Below are positions 1 through 5,294 of a stretch of DNA of 5,294 nucleotides, in pieces. Source of the DNA: Wenzhouxiangella sp. (GTDB lineage: Bacteria; Pseudomonadota; Gammaproteobacteria; Xanthomonadales; Wenzhouxiangellaceae); assembly GCA_007135355.1 (NCBI GenBank), contig SLJA01000091.1, positions 1 through 5,294 of the forward strand, read 5' to 3'. Each line of letters opens with the position of its first letter. Position 1 is the first letter of the stretch. The notes beneath the pieces are model-generated. The model ran no database searches. It saw nothing but the letters and a program-made list of their open reading frames with translations, and was not told where the DNA came from. The translations under genes and the position numbers were made by a program.

Positions 1-310
1 GCACGCGGTAGCCGTCGGGGTAAAGCTGCCCGGCGCTGGGCAGGAACACGGCGTCTGCGCCGGCCTCGCGCAGGGTGGCCAGATCGCTGGCCAGGGTTTG
101 CGGGTATTTTTCCAGATCGTTCGGGTCGTCGAACTGGGCCGGGTTGACGAAAATCGACACCAGCGTGCGCTCGCAGGTCGCCAGGCTTTGCTGGACCAAG
201 CTCAGGTGGCCATCGTGCAGGGCCCCCATGGTGGGCACGAAGCCCAGGGAGGCCTCAGACTGGTCCCGGCACCAGTCACGGCATTCGGCAATGGACTTCA
301 ACTGCTGCAT
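1..310 (-). CDS. panC: Pantothenate synthetase (pantoate--beta-alanine ligase), N-terminal part, cut by left edge
   Basis: PanC condenses pantoate with beta-alanine using ATP, through a pantoyl-adenylate intermediate, to give pantothenate in the cytoplasm; this is the last step of vitamin B5 synthesis. The visible 103 codons begin MQQLKSIAECRDW and carry family landmarks: FVPTMGALHDGHLSLV (about residues 24-39) with the HxGH nucleotide-binding motif at 32-35, and FVNPAQFDDPNDLEKYP (54-70), part of the pantoate/ATP site. The usual length is about 280 residues, so nearly two thirds lies beyond the left edge. The start is the ATG at 310-308, one base after the panB stop (TGACATG). A GGAAAG sequence lies about 9 bases upstream, inside the end of panB. 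Position after panB fits the pathway order and suggests coupled translation. The frame is intact and nothing looks degraded. Confidence 0.96.
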   Translation of the reverse strand, partial: MQQLKSIAECRDWCRDQSEASLGFVPTMGALHDGHLSLVQQSLATCERTLVSIFVNPAQFDDPNDLEKYPQTLASDLATLREAGADAVFLPSAGQLYPDGYRV

Positions 311-311
311 G

Positions 312-1100
312 TCAGAAGCTTTCCGTCTCGTCCGGAAAACGGCCCTGGCGGACGGCGTCGGAGAATTCGCGCGCGGCCTGCTGCCACGACTTCCCCGTGT
401 CGGCAAAGCGGCGTACGAACCGCGGCGAGAAATCCAGGTTCATGCCCAGCGCGTCCTGCATCACCAGGACTTGGCCATCGACCTCCGGGCCGGCGCCGAT
501 GCCGATCACCGGGATGCCCAGTTCGCGGGTGATGTTCGCGGCCAATTCGGCCGGCACGCACTCCAGCACGAGGGCGAAGCAGCCGCAGTCTTGAACCTGA
601 TGGGCCTGTTCGACCAGGCTACGGGCGGCCTCGGCCGTCTTGCCCTGCACCCGGTAGCCGCCGTGCAGGTGCACCGATTGCGGCATCAGGCCCAGATGGC
701 CCATCACCGGCACCCCGGACTGGACGATATGGCGGAGGGTTTCATCGTGCCCGGCGATGCCTTCGATCTTGACCGCGTCGGCGCCGGCAACCATGAGCGT
801 GCGCACGGCCTCCATCACCCGGTCCAGCGAGCCGCGGTGGGCCAGGAAGGGCAGGTCGACGACCAGCGCCCGATCGGCGCCCAGGCCGCGCCGGACGGCT
901 TCGGTGTGACGGGCCATCATGTCCACCGTGGCCGGCAGGGTGGTCGGGTGACCGTAGACCGTCATGGCCAGCGAGTCGCCGACCAGAAAGGCCTCGACCG
1001 GCGCCTCCCGCAAGATCCGGGCCGCGCTGTAGTCGTAGCAGGTGAGCATGCTGATCGCGTCTGCGTTACTGCCTTTCTTGTGGAAGACCTGGAGGTTCAT
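312..1100 (-). CDS. panB: 3-methyl-2-oxobutanoate hydroxymethyltransferase (ketopantoate hydroxymethyltransferase)
   Basis: PanB transfers a hydroxymethyl group from 5,10-methylene-tetrahydrofolate to 2-oxoisovalerate, making ketopantoate, the first committed step of pantothenate and CoA synthesis. It is cytosolic and Mg-dependent, and the family forms decamers. The 262-residue length matches the E. coli enzyme (264). Landmarks in order are MLTCYDYSAARI (18-29), VGDSLAMTVYGH (40-51), VDLPF (81-85), VKIEG (110-114), GHLGLMPQSVHLHGGY (134-149) and IGIGAGPEVDGQVLV (199-213). The expected metal ligands are present as D42, D82 and E113, the ketoacid-binding lysine as K111, and the catalytic glutamate as E180. 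The ATG at 1100-1098 is preceded by GCAGGA about 8 bases upstream. The psd stop lies 22 bases upstream and panC begins one base after the panB stop. The ketopantoate reductase gene (panE) is not in the window. Confidence 0.98.
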   Translation of the reverse strand: MNLQVFHKKGSNADAISMLTCYDYSAARILREAPVEAFLVGDSLAMTVYGHPTTLPATVDMMARHTEAVRRGLGADRALVVDLPFLAHRGSLDRVMEAVRTLMVAGADAVKIEGIAGHDETLRHIVQSGVPVMGHLGLMPQSVHLHGGYRVQGKTAEAARSLVEQAHQVQDCGCFALVLECVPAELAANITRELGIPVIGIGAGPEVDGQVLVMQDALGMNLDFSPRFVRRFADTGKSWQQAAREFSDAVRQGRFPDETESF

Positions 1101-1122
1101 GAAGTGGTCCTGCAGCGAGCGG

Positions 1123-1980
1123 TCATGATTCGGCCGGCGTCAGGGCCTGACCGAGACGCACGACCATCCCGGGCTGGAGGTCGTCCGACCAGGCCGGGAA
1201 GTCCGGCGGCGTCAACAGGATGACCGTGGAGCCCCAGTGGAAACGACCGAGTTCCTGCCCGCGTACCAATGGCTCGGCGTCGAGCTGCCGATGGCGCGGA
1301 GCCGGCCCTGGGCGCCGATCGTCCGGCCCGCCCCACACCGTCTCGATGCCAGCCACCAGCAAAGCTGCCACCATCACCAGGGCCACCGGCCCGTATTCGC
1401 TCTCCAGGATCACCGCCATGCGCTCGTTGCGGGTGAACAGCCCGGGCACGCCGCGGCTGGTGCGGGTCGAGACGCTGAACAGGCGGCCCGGGATGCGGAA
1501 TTCCTCTACCGGCCTTGCGCTCAAGGGGACGTGTACGCGGTGGTAGTCGTAGGGGGCCAGGTAGATGGTCAGGAAATAGCCGTCGGCAAAACGCCCGGCC
1601 CAGTCTTCCGATCCCAGCAGGGCGGTCGCGCTGTAATGCATGCCCTTGGCCTGGATCAGGCGACCGGCTTCGATGCGACCGAGTTGGCTGAGCGTGCCGT
1701 CGCACGGCGAGATCAACCGGTGGCGCGAGTCGGCCAGTGTTCGCGCATTCGGGCGCAGCGCGCGGGTGAAAAAGTCGTTGAAACAGCCGTAGGCACCCGG
1801 ATCAGGAACGGCTGCTTCGCCCAGATTGACCGGGAACAGGCGCCGGAAACCGGCGATCAGGGGCTTGCTGATCCAGCGGCGGCGCGACTTCGAGATAGAC
1901 CACGCGGTCCGGGTCAGCAACTGCTGCGGCAGCAGGTACTGGGGCCAGACCGCCACGCGGTCGGCCCAGGCGGCGCTCAT
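1123..1980 (-). CDS. psd: Phosphatidylserine decarboxylase proenzyme, type I
   Basis: Psd converts phosphatidylserine to phosphatidylethanolamine at the inner membrane. It is made as a proenzyme that cuts itself at a GS bond, and the serine becomes the pyruvoyl cofactor. At 285 residues it is close to the short Pseudomonas-type proteins and lacks the charged C-terminal tail of E. coli Psd. The self-cleavage motif is HWGSTVILL (248-256); cleavage between G250 and S251 would leave a beta chain of 250 and an alpha chain of 35 residues. The processing and catalytic residues seen in the family are present: D94 in SPCDG, and H147 and H150 in APYDYHRVHVP. Other family blocks are QYLLPQQLLTR (14-24), FNDFFTRALRP (67-77), QAKGMHYS (110-117), LFTRNER (181-187) and GIETVWGG (211-218). 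The start overlaps the SCO stop as ATGA, pointing to translational coupling. Residues 219-231 (PDDRRPGPAPRHR) do not resemble the family and may reflect paired frameshifts; see the findings. Confidence 0.95.
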   Translation of the reverse strand: MSAAWADRVAVWPQYLLPQQLLTRTAWSISKSRRRWISKPLIAGFRRLFPVNLGEAAVPDPGAYGCFNDFFTRALRPNARTLADSRHRLISPCDGTLSQLGRIEAGRLIQAKGMHYSATALLGSEDWAGRFADGYFLTIYLAPYDYHRVHVPLSARPVEEFRIPGRLFSVSTRTSRGVPGLFTRNERMAVILESEYGPVALVMVAALLVAGIETVWGGPDDRRPGPAPRHRQLDAEPLVRGQELGRFHWGSTVILLTPPDFPAWSDDLQPGMVVRLGQALTPAES

Positions 1981-2618
1981 GAACTGATCCGGAACAGATC
2001 GGCGACCACGTCTTCAGGCACCAGCGGGTGGCCGAAGCGGCCATGCAGGCGCCCCTGCGGATCGATGATCAGAACGGCGGCGGAGTGATCGACGTTGTAA
2101 AAGCCGGTACGCCCGTCGGGCGTTTCGCGCCAGTAGACGATGCCCAGCTGCCGGGTCAGTGCCTGCAACTGTTCTTCCGCTCCGGTCACCGCCACGAACT
2201 CCGGATCGAACCAGGAAACGTAGTCGGCCAGCAGGTCGCCATAGTCGCGGTCCGGGTCGACCGACACAAACACCACCTGGGGCAGTTCCTCGCGTCGCAT
2301 CAGGCGCAGCTGCTCCATCGACTGGGCCAGCATGGCCAGGGTATCGGGGCACACGTCCGGACAATTGGTGAAGCCGAAAAACAGCAGGCTCCACTGACCC
2401 TGCAGGTTTTCCAGTGTGAATGGCTCTCCCGTCGCCTTCTCCATCTGGAAATCGCTTAAAGCCCGCGGCGTCGGAAACAGCGTGGCGGCACGCAAATCCA
2501 TGGTGCGGTCGATCATGCTGCGGGAGGCGAACAGGCCGGCGGCCACGGCCGCGACCATAATGATCAGGATCAGGGCGATGCGTCCGGTTTGACGCTGGGG
2601 CAGGGATAAAGTGCTCAT
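1977..2618 (-). CDS. SCO1/SenC/PrrC-family copper chaperone, membrane-anchored
   Basis: SCO proteins deliver copper to, or act as thiol reductants for, the CuA site of cytochrome c oxidase. They have a thioredoxin-like domain facing the periplasm and one N-terminal membrane anchor. The 213-residue reading shows a basic N-terminus, a hydrophobic segment at about 13-31 (RIALILIIMVAAVAAGLF) and then the SCO domain. Metal ligands are visible as C86 and C90 in FTNCPDVCPDTLAML (83-97, CxxxC) and H178 in FYNVDHSAAVLIIDPQG (173-189). FVSVDPDRD (117-125) is another family block. No lipoprotein cysteine is seen, so the anchor is probably an uncleaved transmembrane helix. The chosen start, ATG at 2618-2616, has no convincing Shine-Dalgarno sequence but sits 6 bases after a TATACT box. 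An in-frame ATG at 2639-2637 would add MDRYTTR and also lacks a ribosome site. It is the first gene of the operon and overlaps psd by 4 bases. No oxidase subunit gene is adjacent. Confidence 0.93.
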   Translation of the reverse strand: MSTLSLPQRQTGRIALILIIMVAAVAAGLFASRSMIDRTMDLRAATLFPTPRALSDFQMEKATGEPFTLENLQGQWSLLFFGFTNCPDVCPDTLAMLAQSMEQLRLMRREELPQVVFVSVDPDRDYGDLLADYVSWFDPEFVAVTGAEEQLQALTRQLGIVYWRETPDGRTGFYNVDHSAAVLIIDPQGRLHGRFGHPLVPEDVVADLFRISS

Positions 2619-2624
2619 GCGCGT

Positions 2625-2630
2625 AGTATA
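2625..2630 (-). promoter_or_regulatory. Candidate -10 box (TATACT) for the SCO-psd-panB-panC operon
   Basis: Read on the minus strand, TATACT matches the sigma-70 -10 consensus at five of six bases. It ends 6 bases before the SCO ATG at 2618, so transcription would begin at or within a base or two of that ATG. No good -35 is seen at 15-18 bases upstream: the best candidate is CATTCA, with two matches to TTGACA. The box lies in the only intergenic gap ahead of this operon, where a promoter is expected. This is a pattern match only. Confidence 0.35.
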
Positions 2631-2651
2631 TCGGTCCATGGTTTTTTGAAT

Positions 2652-2686
2652 GAGGAGGCGTCGCCGCGGGCGGCGGACCTGGCAGC
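2652..2686 (+). promoter_or_regulatory. prmB leader: strong Shine-Dalgarno separated from the start by a predicted hairpin
   Basis: GAGGAGG at 2652-2658 contains a full AGGAGG Shine-Dalgarno core, but the prmB ATG is 28 bases further on and no ATG, GTG or TTG lies at normal spacing behind it. In between, 2660-2666 can pair with 2671-2678: G2660-C2678, U2661-A2677, C2662-G2676, then G2663-C2674, C2664-G2673, C2665-G2672 and G2666-C2671, with G2675 bulged and a 4-base loop. With the hairpin folded, about 9 unpaired bases remain between the Shine-Dalgarno and the ATG, which is normal spacing. The alternative ribosome site, GGA at 2675-2677, is weak and lies inside the stem. The pairing is seen in the sequence; a role in initiation is inferred. 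Confidence 0.42.
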
Positions 2687-3583
2687 ATGTCTGACCCTCA
2701 ACTGGCCGTCCTGGTTCAGGATGCGGCGGATCGCATGGAAGCGGCTGGTGTGTTCTTTGGCCATGGCACCGACAATGCACTGGACGAAGCCTGCTGGATG
2801 GCCTCACACGTGCTCGCGCTGCCGCCGGATTTCGGGCCGGAAGCGTTTTCCCTGCCCGTTGCCGAAGCCGACCGCGTGCGATTCGATGCGTTGTTGCAGC
2901 AGCGCATCCAGACACGGCAGCCGCTGGCCTACCTGATCGGCGAGTCTTGGTTTGCCGGGCTGAAGTTTCGCGTCAACCGCTCGGTGCTGGTGCCGCGCTC
3001 GCCGCTGGCGGAGTTGATCGTCGAGGGTTTCGAGCCCTGGCTGCCGGCGTCCCGCCTGCGTCGGGCCGTGGACGTCGGCACGGGTTCCGGCTGTATTGCC
3101 GTGGCCCTGGCGCATTACTACCCGGCGCTCGAGGTCGACGCGGTCGACCTGTCGGCACCGGCGCTGGCGCTGGCCAACGAGAATGTCCGGGCTCATGGTC
3201 TGGCCGATCGCGTGCGTCTGGTTCAGTCTGATCTGCTGGAAGCGCTGTCGGATCAGTCCTATGACCTGATCCTGGCCAATCCACCCTATGTCCCGGAGGC
3301 ATCGATGAAGACCCTGCCGCCGGAGTTCGGCTGGGAGCCGCGCTGCGGACTGGTGGCGGGAGAAGACGGGCTGGACCTGGTTTGGCGGCTGGTTGTGCAA
3401 TCCGCGCAATGTCTCGCCCCGCATGGGATCCTGATTTGCGAAGTGGGGGAAGCAGCCGCGGCGCTGGATGCCTGGCTGGCTGATGAGGCGGTGACCTGGC
3501 TGGAGTTTGCCCACGGCGGTGACGGTGTGTTTCTGCTGGATCGTGATGCCTGCCGACGGGTGGCGGCGGCCCGGACACCATGA
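2687..3583 (+). CDS. prmB: Ribosomal protein uL3 N5-glutamine methyltransferase
   Basis: PrmB is an S-adenosylmethionine-dependent methyltransferase that modifies a glutamine side chain of ribosomal protein L3 during 50S assembly. The 298 residues are close to E. coli PrmB (310). The N-terminal helical domain carries FFGHGTDNALDEA (23-35), as in PrmB. The linker YLIGESWFAGLKF (82-94) and VLVPRSPLAEL (100-110) follow; the PRSP form separates PrmB from PrmC/HemK, which usually reads PRxxTE. The SAM-binding motif is DVGTGSGCIAVAL (129-141), with DAVDLS (151-156) behind it. The substrate-glutamine motif is NPPYV (198-202), and the C-terminal WLEFAHGGDGVFLL (271-284) closely matches the E. coli enzyme. 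ATG 2687 is the first possible start in frame after the stop at 2651-2653, and the N-terminus is slightly shorter than in E. coli. The gene diverges from the SCO gene. No aroC, its E. coli neighbour, is seen downstream. Confidence 0.95.
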   Translation: MSDPQLAVLVQDAADRMEAAGVFFGHGTDNALDEACWMASHVLALPPDFGPEAFSLPVAEADRVRFDALLQQRIQTRQPLAYLIGESWFAGLKFRVNRSVLVPRSPLAELIVEGFEPWLPASRLRRAVDVGTGSGCIAVALAHYYPALEVDAVDLSAPALALANENVRAHGLADRVRLVQSDLLEALSDQSYDLILANPPYVPEASMKTLPPEFGWEPRCGLVAGEDGLDLVWRLVVQSAQCLAPHGILICEVGEAAAALDAWLADEAVTWLEFAHGGDGVFLLDRDACRRVAAARTP

Positions 3584-3606
3584 ATGACTCGCCGCGAGCG
3601 GTAATT

Positions 3607-3628
3607 CGGCCCAGACGCGGCCCAGACG
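3607..3628 (+). repeat. Perfect 11-bp tandem duplication (CGGCCCAGACG x2) upstream of etfB
   Basis: CGGCCCAGACG at 3607-3617 is followed at once by an identical copy at 3618-3628. It lies in the 103-base gap between prmB and etfB, 22 bases before the TAAAAT box, so it covers the region where a -35 or an upstream regulator site would fall. The unit is not palindromic. One 11-bp step is about one helical turn, so the copies would lie on the same DNA face. It may be a simple slippage duplication or a pair of protein-binding sites; the sequence cannot decide. Confidence 0.7.
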
Positions 3629-3650
3629 CCGAGACCTGATGTCAATCGGT

Positions 3651-3656
3651 TAAAAT
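3651..3656 (+). promoter_or_regulatory. Candidate -10 box (TAAAAT) for etfBA
   Basis: TAAAAT matches the -10 consensus at five of six bases and sits in a small AT-rich patch in otherwise GC-rich DNA. Transcription would start near 3662-3665, giving a leader of about 25 bases before the etfB ATG. No recognisable -35 is found at 15-18 bases upstream, so the promoter may need an activator or be read by a factor with other preferences. The gap holds no clear terminator for prmB, so read-through into etfBA is also possible. Confidence 0.4.
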
Positions 3657-3686
3657 AGAGGGTCAACTTTGCTACCAGGCGTCCTC

Positions 3687-4433
3687 ATGAAAATCCTCGT
3701 CACCATCAAGCGCGTGGTGGACTACAACGTCCGCGTGCGAGTGAAGTCCGACGGCTCCGGCGTGGAGACCGACGGCGTCAAGATGTCTATCAATCCCTTC
3801 GACGAAATTGCTCTGGAAGAGGCCCTGCGCATCAAGGAGCGCGGTGAGGCCGAAGAAGTTGTGGTCGCCTCGATTGGCGGTTCGGAAGTGCAGCAGCAGC
3901 TGCGTACCGCCCTGGCCATGGGCGCAGATCGCGCCATCCATGTAGAAACCGATCAGCCGGTACAACCGCTGACCGCGGCCCGCGTATTCCTCAAGCTGGT
4001 CGAGACCGAGCAGCCCGGCATCGTCTTCATGGGCAAGCAGGCGATCGACGATGACTGCAACCAGACCGGCCAGATGTTGGCGGCACTGTGGGGGCGTCCG
4101 CAGGCCACTTTCGCCTCCAAGGTCGAGTTGGCCGACGGCAAGGCCACGGTGACGCGCGAGGTGGACGCTGGTCTGGAGATCAACGAGGTGGACTTGCCCG
4201 CCGTGATGACCTCCGACCTGCGCCTGAACGAGCCACGCTTCGTCAAACTGCCCGACATCATGAAAGCCAAGCGCAAGCCGCTGGCAACGCAGGCGCTGTC
4301 CGACCTTGGCGTCGAAGCGGCGGCTGATCTGGTCGCTACGGCTTTTGAGCCGCCACCGAAGCGCGGCGGCGGCAAGATGGTGGGCAGCGTGGCCGAACTG
4401 GTGTCTGAACTCAAGAACAAGGGACTGCTGTAA
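3687..4433 (+). CDS. etfB: Electron transfer flavoprotein, beta subunit
   Basis: EtfB pairs with EtfA to form a soluble flavoprotein that takes electrons from acyl-CoA and other FAD-linked dehydrogenases and passes them to ETF:quinone oxidoreductase. The beta chain binds AMP structurally and contacts the dehydrogenase. The 248 residues are the normal length. Family blocks are MKILVTIKRVVDYNVRVRVK at the N-terminus, INPFDEIALEEALR (35-48), GKQAIDDDCNQTGQMLA (116-132) and VDAGLEINEVDLPAVMT (159-175), the last corresponding to the ETF-beta signature region. LRLNEPR (178-184) followed by LPDIMKAKRKP (188-198) is the recognition loop. These features fit the classical, non-bifurcating group rather than the FixA or bifurcating forms. 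The ATG at 3687 agrees with the family N-terminus; a TTG six codons upstream (3669) is unlikely. AGG lies about 10 bases ahead. The stop shares one base with the etfA start (TAATG). Confidence 0.97.
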   Translation: MKILVTIKRVVDYNVRVRVKSDGSGVETDGVKMSINPFDEIALEEALRIKERGEAEEVVVASIGGSEVQQQLRTALAMGADRAIHVETDQPVQPLTAARVFLKLVETEQPGIVFMGKQAIDDDCNQTGQMLAALWGRPQATFASKVELADGKATVTREVDAGLEINEVDLPAVMTSDLRLNEPRFVKLPDIMKAKRKPLATQALSDLGVEAAADLVATAFEPPPKRGGGKMVGSVAELVSELKNKGLL

Positions 4434-5294
4434 TGGCCAGAATACTGATCATTGGAGAACACGACGGCGCAACGCTGAACCCGGCCACGGCCAAAACGGT
4501 CAAGGGTGCCGCCGGCCTGGGCATCGCCGATCTGGACATCGTCCTGTTCGGAACCGACCTGGCTGACGTTGCCGCCCAGGCGGCCGCCCTGGAGGGCGTC
4601 ACCCGGGTTCTGACGGTATCCGCTGAGGATTTTGCCCATCCGCTGGCGGCCCGCATCGCACCCGAAATCGCCGCCCTGGCCGGCGACTACAGCCACATCC
4701 TGACCGGCTCGACCACCTTCGGCAAGGACCTGTTGCCGCGTGCGGCCGCGCTGATCGGCGTCAACCAGGTTTCCGACATCATGGAGGTCATCGACGCGCG
4801 CACCTTCAAGCGCCCGATCTATGCCGGCAACGCCATCGTCACCGTCCAGGTGCCGGAAGGCGGTCCGGTGGTCGGCACCATCCGTACCGCGTCGTTCTCG
4901 GCGGCGGCAGAAGGCGGCGGGGCCGAAATTGTCAGTGCAGCGCCGCAAGCCGAGGATCCGGGGCATACCCGTTTCATCGGCGTGGAAGGCAGCGGTGGTG
5001 ACGGCCCCGACCTGGCGTCAGCCGATATCGTTGTCTCCGGTGGTCGTGCTCTGGGTTCCTCGGACAACTTTGCCATCATCTACAGCCTGGCGAAAAAAAT
5101 GGGCGCCGCAGTTGGTGCTTCGCGCGCGGCGGTTGACGCGGGCTACGTTCCCAATGAGCTGCAGGTGGGGCAGACCGGCAAGATCATCGCGCCGGATCTT
5201 TACTTTGCCATCGGCATCTCGGGCGCCATCCAGCACCTGACCGGCATCAAGGACGCCGGCACCATCGTGGCGATCAACAAGGACGCCGAAGCGC
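4433..5294 (+). CDS. etfA: Electron transfer flavoprotein, alpha subunit, cut by right edge
   Basis: EtfA carries the redox-active FAD of the ETF heterodimer, in its C-terminal domain. The frame is open for 287 codons from the ATG at 4433 to the window end; the usual length is about 310, so only some two dozen residues are missing. The N-terminal alpha domain begins MARILIIGEHDGATLNPAT and includes LTGSTTFGKDLLPRAAALIG (90-109). The FAD domain shows VSGGRALGSSDNF (201-213), VGASRAAVDAGYVP (227-240), QVGQTGKIIAPDLY (244-257) and GISGAIQHLTGIKD (261-274), then IVAINKD (278-284). R205, S230, R231, the QTGK loop and Q267/H268 match flavin-contacting positions known in the family. The ETF-alpha signature region is present, with F258 where I, L, V or M is common. 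The TAATG overlap with etfB implies coupled, roughly equal production of both subunits. Confidence 0.97.
   Translation, partial: MARILIIGEHDGATLNPATAKTVKGAAGLGIADLDIVLFGTDLADVAAQAAALEGVTRVLTVSAEDFAHPLAARIAPEIAALAGDYSHILTGSTTFGKDLLPRAAALIGVNQVSDIMEVIDARTFKRPIYAGNAIVTVQVPEGGPVVGTIRTASFSAAAEGGGAEIVSAAPQAEDPGHTRFIGVEGSGGDGPDLASADIVVSGGRALGSSDNFAIIYSLAKKMGAAVGASRAAVDAGYVPNELQVGQTGKIIAPDLYFAIGISGAIQHLTGIKDAGTIVAINKDAEA

Noticed and set aside
75..1223. A 382-codon plus-strand open frame across panC, panB and the end of psd, and a similar one at 1237-2088
   Set aside because: Both are antisense to clearly recognised genes, have low-complexity Arg/His/Gly-rich translations with no recognisable domain, and are what GC-rich coding DNA produces on the opposite strand.
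1097..1705. A 202-codon minus-strand frame overlapping psd in another phase
   Set aside because: It is an Arg/Pro/Gly-rich translation without family features; the psd frame carries the motifs on both sides.
2589..2594. TTGACG on the plus strand as a -35 box for prmB
   Set aside because: No -10-like hexamer occurs 16-18 bases downstream, and it lies within the SCO membrane-anchor codons.
3588..3598. CTCG-CCG-CGAG inverted repeat just after prmB as a terminator
   Set aside because: The stem is only 4 bp and no T-run follows, so it is too weak to call a terminator.
3640..3645. Perfect TTGACA on the minus strand upstream of etfB
   Set aside because: At 17 bases further on the minus strand the sequence is GGCCGC, so there is no -10 and no gene for it to serve.
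3669..3686. TTG start six codons upstream of the etfB ATG
   Set aside because: The added residues MLPGVL are absent from the family, and the MKILV N-terminus at 3687 is the conserved one.
3953..4966. A 337-codon minus-strand open frame across etfB and etfA
   Set aside because: It is opposite two strongly conserved genes and its translation resembles no family; it is a shadow of high GC third positions.

Overview
The window is a dense, GC-rich piece of an ordinary bacterial chromosome, most likely from a gammaproteobacterium. The basis is a PrmB-type L3 methyltransferase, a type I phosphatidylserine decarboxylase resembling the Escherichia/Pseudomonas enzymes, an SCO protein and a classical etfBA pair. 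A lineage near the Xanthomonadales or Chromatiales is a guess from protein resemblance only. There are no mobile elements, RNA genes, CRISPR arrays or phage genes.

Left half (1-2618, minus strand): a tightly packed operon read right to left, with an SCO-family copper chaperone, then psd (phosphatidylserine decarboxylase), panB and panC. panC runs off the left edge. The junctions are a 4-base ATGA overlap (SCO/psd), a 22-base gap (psd/panB) and a single spacer base (panB/panC), so co-transcription and partial translational coupling are expected. The operon mixes respiratory-oxidase copper assembly, phosphatidylethanolamine synthesis and the first two committed steps of pantothenate/CoA synthesis.

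Middle (2619-2686): a 68-base divergent intergenic region between the SCO gene and prmB. It holds a TATACT box that would make the SCO mRNA nearly or fully leaderless. It also holds a consensus Shine-Dalgarno sequence 28 bases upstream of the prmB start, with a predicted hairpin in the gap that would bring the two together.

Right half (2687-5294, plus strand): prmB, then a 103-base gap with a perfect 11-bp tandem duplication and a TAAAAT box, then etfB and etfA (TAATG overlap). etfA is cut by the right edge after 287 codons. EtfB and EtfA form the FAD/AMP-containing heterodimer that passes electrons from acyl-CoA and related dehydrogenases to ETF:quinone oxidoreductase.

I found no undescribed multigene system. 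The points most worth a second look are the structured spacer upstream of prmB, the possible leaderless SCO start, and a short stretch of psd that reads more like the family in another frame.
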